This document shows, one piece after another, positions 61,111 to 64,000 of a stretch of DNA of 64,000 nucleotides. The notes below the pieces were generated by a model, which had not been told where the DNA came from, did not search any database, and saw nothing but the letters and a program-made list of their open reading frames with translations. The stretch spans positions 93,557 to 157,556 of the forward strand of contig NW_004797387.1 of NCBI RefSeq assembly GCF_000002075.1. The letters run 5' to 3'. The stretch is from Aplysia californica (taxonomy: Eukaryota > Mollusca > Gastropoda > Aplysiida > Aplysiidae). The translations under genes were made by a program, and so were the position numbers. The first letter of the stretch is position 1; every line of letters begins with the position of its first letter.

Positions 61111-64000
61111 TCAACCAATGTTTCTGAACCAACTCACAACACGGCTTTCCACCATTTCATAACAGTCATTTCGCATCTCGGCTTTCCGTCATCTCATAAC
61201 ACAACTATCCATCATCTCGCAACACTTTTTGGCAACACAGCTTTCCATCATCTCGCAACACGGCTTTCCATCATCTCGCAACACAACTAACCATCATCTC
61301 ACAACACAGCTTTCCATCATCTTGCACACTTTTTTTGGCAACACAGCTTTCCATCATCTCACAACACTTTTTTTGGCAACACAGCTATCCATCGTTTCCC
61401 ATCATCTCGCAACAATGCTTTCCATCCTCTCCCAACACTAAAATCCCTCATTTCAACTGATGCTTCCTCATCAATATCTATCACAACCTGGTTATCCATC
61501 ATCCTTTCAACTAATACTCCTTCCATATCTATGACACAGTAAAGCCATTCATCATAATTTTAACCAAAATTTCAGCATAATCAAAACGCAAGAGCAGTGA
61601 TAGTCATTTCAACCAATAAAAATAATCTCTCTCTCTCTCTCTCTCTACAACTCAACACAGTGATCCATCATCATTTCAACCAATAATTTCTCTTTCTCTT
61701 GACACTGTGATCCATCGTCTAGCAAATCGGGTATTCATAATTTCATACATACATCCCTAATACTCTATTGGACAACACGCTTATTCGTTGCCTTAATCAA
61801 CAATTCATCTCAACCTATACATGATGTACTCTTCATCAATTATCTCACAACACAGTATTTTCAGGCTATTAATCATCTCGCCAAACTAAGAAAATTTATC
61901 ATCTCACAACGCCATTATTTAACCTACCAATTATCATTCTAACAGAATATCATCAATGTCTAAAATACAAAAATGCAACTAACAGTTTCTATTCAACACT
62001 TTAACCATTATGTCATCAATATAATTATATCTACTTCAAGAATATCTATTATATCATCATCTGTATTCCAACATGACTGTTCATCATTTCAACTAGTCCT
62101 TCATCAATATCTATCCTGCCAGGTTTACCAATTATGTCAACCAGTACATTATTCTATATATCTAACAAAACAGCTATTTGTTGTGCATCAGTATTTATCT
62201 ACCAACACTTGTCCTTTACCTCAACACTTTATCAATATCCGACATAATAGAGCAATCAATAATTTCCACCATTACTTCATAAATAACTATCGCTAAATGG
62301 CTATTAATCTTTTCAACCAAAACTCATGATTATCTACGATATAGTTAACTATCCATCATTTCTACCACAGCTTCCTCAATGTTAATCTTGCAATGGGGGA
62401 CTAAACCTAGCTATCCATCGTGATTCATCATTTCAAAGCACAGAAATTCATCATCTGAAACAACTGCATCCTAATACCTATTGAATAACATAGTTACTCT
62501 TCATTTCAAACAATACTTCCTCAATATCTATCTCATAGAAAAGCTATCCATTACTGCCTGGTTACCTACTTCAAGTAATTCCTCAGTATCTTCTATACAT
62601 TGCAACACAGCCATCCATCATGATTCATCACCTCGTAGCTCAGATAGATATATCCATCATTTCATTTGTTCCAAGTAAAGAGAAGCAATCCATCATTTTC
62701 AAAAAACTACATCCTAATCTAATATCCATCTTGCAATGCGGCAACCATTCATTTCAAACAACAATTCCCAAATATCCATGTCACAACAAAGCAACACATT
62801 TAAAGTTCTGTCCTTCAACCAATGCATCGTCATCATCTATTTTGCAACACAGCTGTCCGTCATCTCACAACACAGTTATCCATATTTCCACAATATCAAT
62901 CTCAAAACTGGGCTTTTCATCAACTGGCATCACAGTTTTCCATCATTCCAACCAATACTTCCTCATTCTCTATCTCACAACACTGCATCCTTTCACATCA
63001 CAATTGTCCATCACCCTTTCTTTCTACCAATGCTTCCTCGATATCTATCACGCAACACAGCTCTATCCTTCATCTCATAAGACAGCTATTTCTCATCCAT
63101 CATTTTAACCCATGCTTACACCTTTGAAAAAATGGCAACCCATCATTCCTACCAATACTTCCTCAACATATATCTTGTTTCACAGCTGTCCATCATTTCA
63201 GCCAATTTTTCCTCAATATCTAACATTCAACACAGTAATCCACCATTTCAACCATAATTTACAATCGACTATTCTATCATTTCAATCAATGTTTTGGCCG
63301 GAACATTCAGTAGCCATCCTCTAACATGGTTAACGGTCATTGTCATTTTCACCAAAATTGCCCCCACAGCAACTTCCCCATACTACAACTAATACTTTTT
63401 AAACAGTATCTCACTAGCAATGTGGCTATCTATCACAAACCATTTTAACAAACATTTTAGTAAAATTCACAAGCAACACCGTTACATGTAAATTCCACCA
63501 AAAATTTTTAGGCAATCCAACTTCCAACACGGTTAACAATCATTTCAAGCTTAAGCAATCCTACTTGCGACACAGTTATCCATCATTTCAACCGATCATT
63601 TCGCAATATCCATCACATAACCATGGCTATTCATCATTTCAGCCTATTTAATCCACCATAAAACTAGGCACAATTTCAACAAATATTTAATCACCAATAA
63701 ATTCGAAACATGGCTATCCATTAGTTTTACTAATCTTTCATCTCAATATTTAACACTTAACACTGCTATTTATCATTCCAAACTATATTGCAACACGGAT
63801 ATTCATCATCATATTAACTAATAACGGACTCGCCACACGGCTACCCATCATTTTAGCAGATCTACAACAATATCTAACGAGCAACACAGCTATCCATCAA
63901 TTCAATCAATATTCCATTATTAACACACAACACAGTCATTCGTCAATTCAACCAGCAACACGGTTATTTATCATTTCTACCAATACTAGAGCAACAACTC

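Larger units (their letters stand above)
57000..64000 (+). repeat. Satellite family IV, 33-50 bp monomers
   Basis: Units combine CACAACACAGCTATCCATCATTTCAACCAATACTTCATCAATATCTATCT in varied order and length, with G nearly absent from the plus strand. Two homogeneous sub-arrays are listed separately. It continues past the right edge of the window. Confidence 0.9.

Noticed and set aside
59230-61290. Plus-strand open frames of 200 to 362 codons, Ser/His/Ile-rich
   Set aside because: They come from 33- and 35-bp satellite units; several overlapping frames are open at once, and no start context, domain or splice structure supports a gene.
1-64000. Endogenous virus or LTR-type element
   Set aside because: I found no capsid, envelope, integrase or protease motif and no long terminal repeats; the only retroelement traces are LINE C-terminal ends.

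Overview
The window reads as animal nuclear DNA: intron-split coding exons with GT-AG borders, a C2H2 zinc-finger gene, decayed LINE fragments of two or three families, many microsatellites, and long minisatellite fields. A marine mollusc (gastropod-like) or other lophotrochozoan fits the texture, but that is inference and no sequence here fixes the species. Little of the window is clearly protein-coding. Only the zinc-finger exons are secure; one further plus-strand exon is likely, and several minus-strand exons are guesses.

Region by region. 1-3.5 kb: microsatellites, a LOTUS (OST-HTH)-like exon (751-888) and the last two coding exons of a C2H2 zinc-finger protein (2344-2427, 3023-3465), both on the plus strand. 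3.5-16.4 kb: T/G-rich DNA with no convincing coding sequence, holding minisatellites, short inverted-repeat elements and a plus-strand AATAAA at 16396. 16.5-16.8 kb: a LINE C-terminal remnant. At about 16.4-17.2 kb the base composition of the plus strand flips from T/G-rich to A/C-rich, and the first minus-strand AATAAA lies at 17157. The simplest reading is two convergent transcription units, the second running leftward through most or all of 64-17 kb.

18-41 kb: minus-strand candidate exons, a degenerate tandem array of roughly 1.1-kb units carrying splice-site-like blocks (20.9-27.6 kb), a decayed RTE-like LINE beside a 100-N gap (28.9-29.4 kb), and several short minisatellites. 41.2-64 kb: a repeat field built from four successive A/C-rich minisatellite families (I: 41.2-41.75; II: 42.06-46.43; III: 47.04-56.3; IV: 57.0-64.0), with higher-order repeats, a second gap, a LINE insertion with a clean 13-bp target duplication, and non-satellite islands that were duplicated along with the satellite.

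The two most unusual things are (a) the 20.9-27.6 kb array, in which the sequence flanking exon-like segments is better conserved between copies than the segments themselves, and (b) the satellite block, where variant monomers differ largely by the changes expected from decay of methylated CpG. Together with the strand skew, (b) suggests the block sits inside a transcribed, germline-methylated gene body. Long open frames in the satellites come from unit length and base bias and should not be read as genes.
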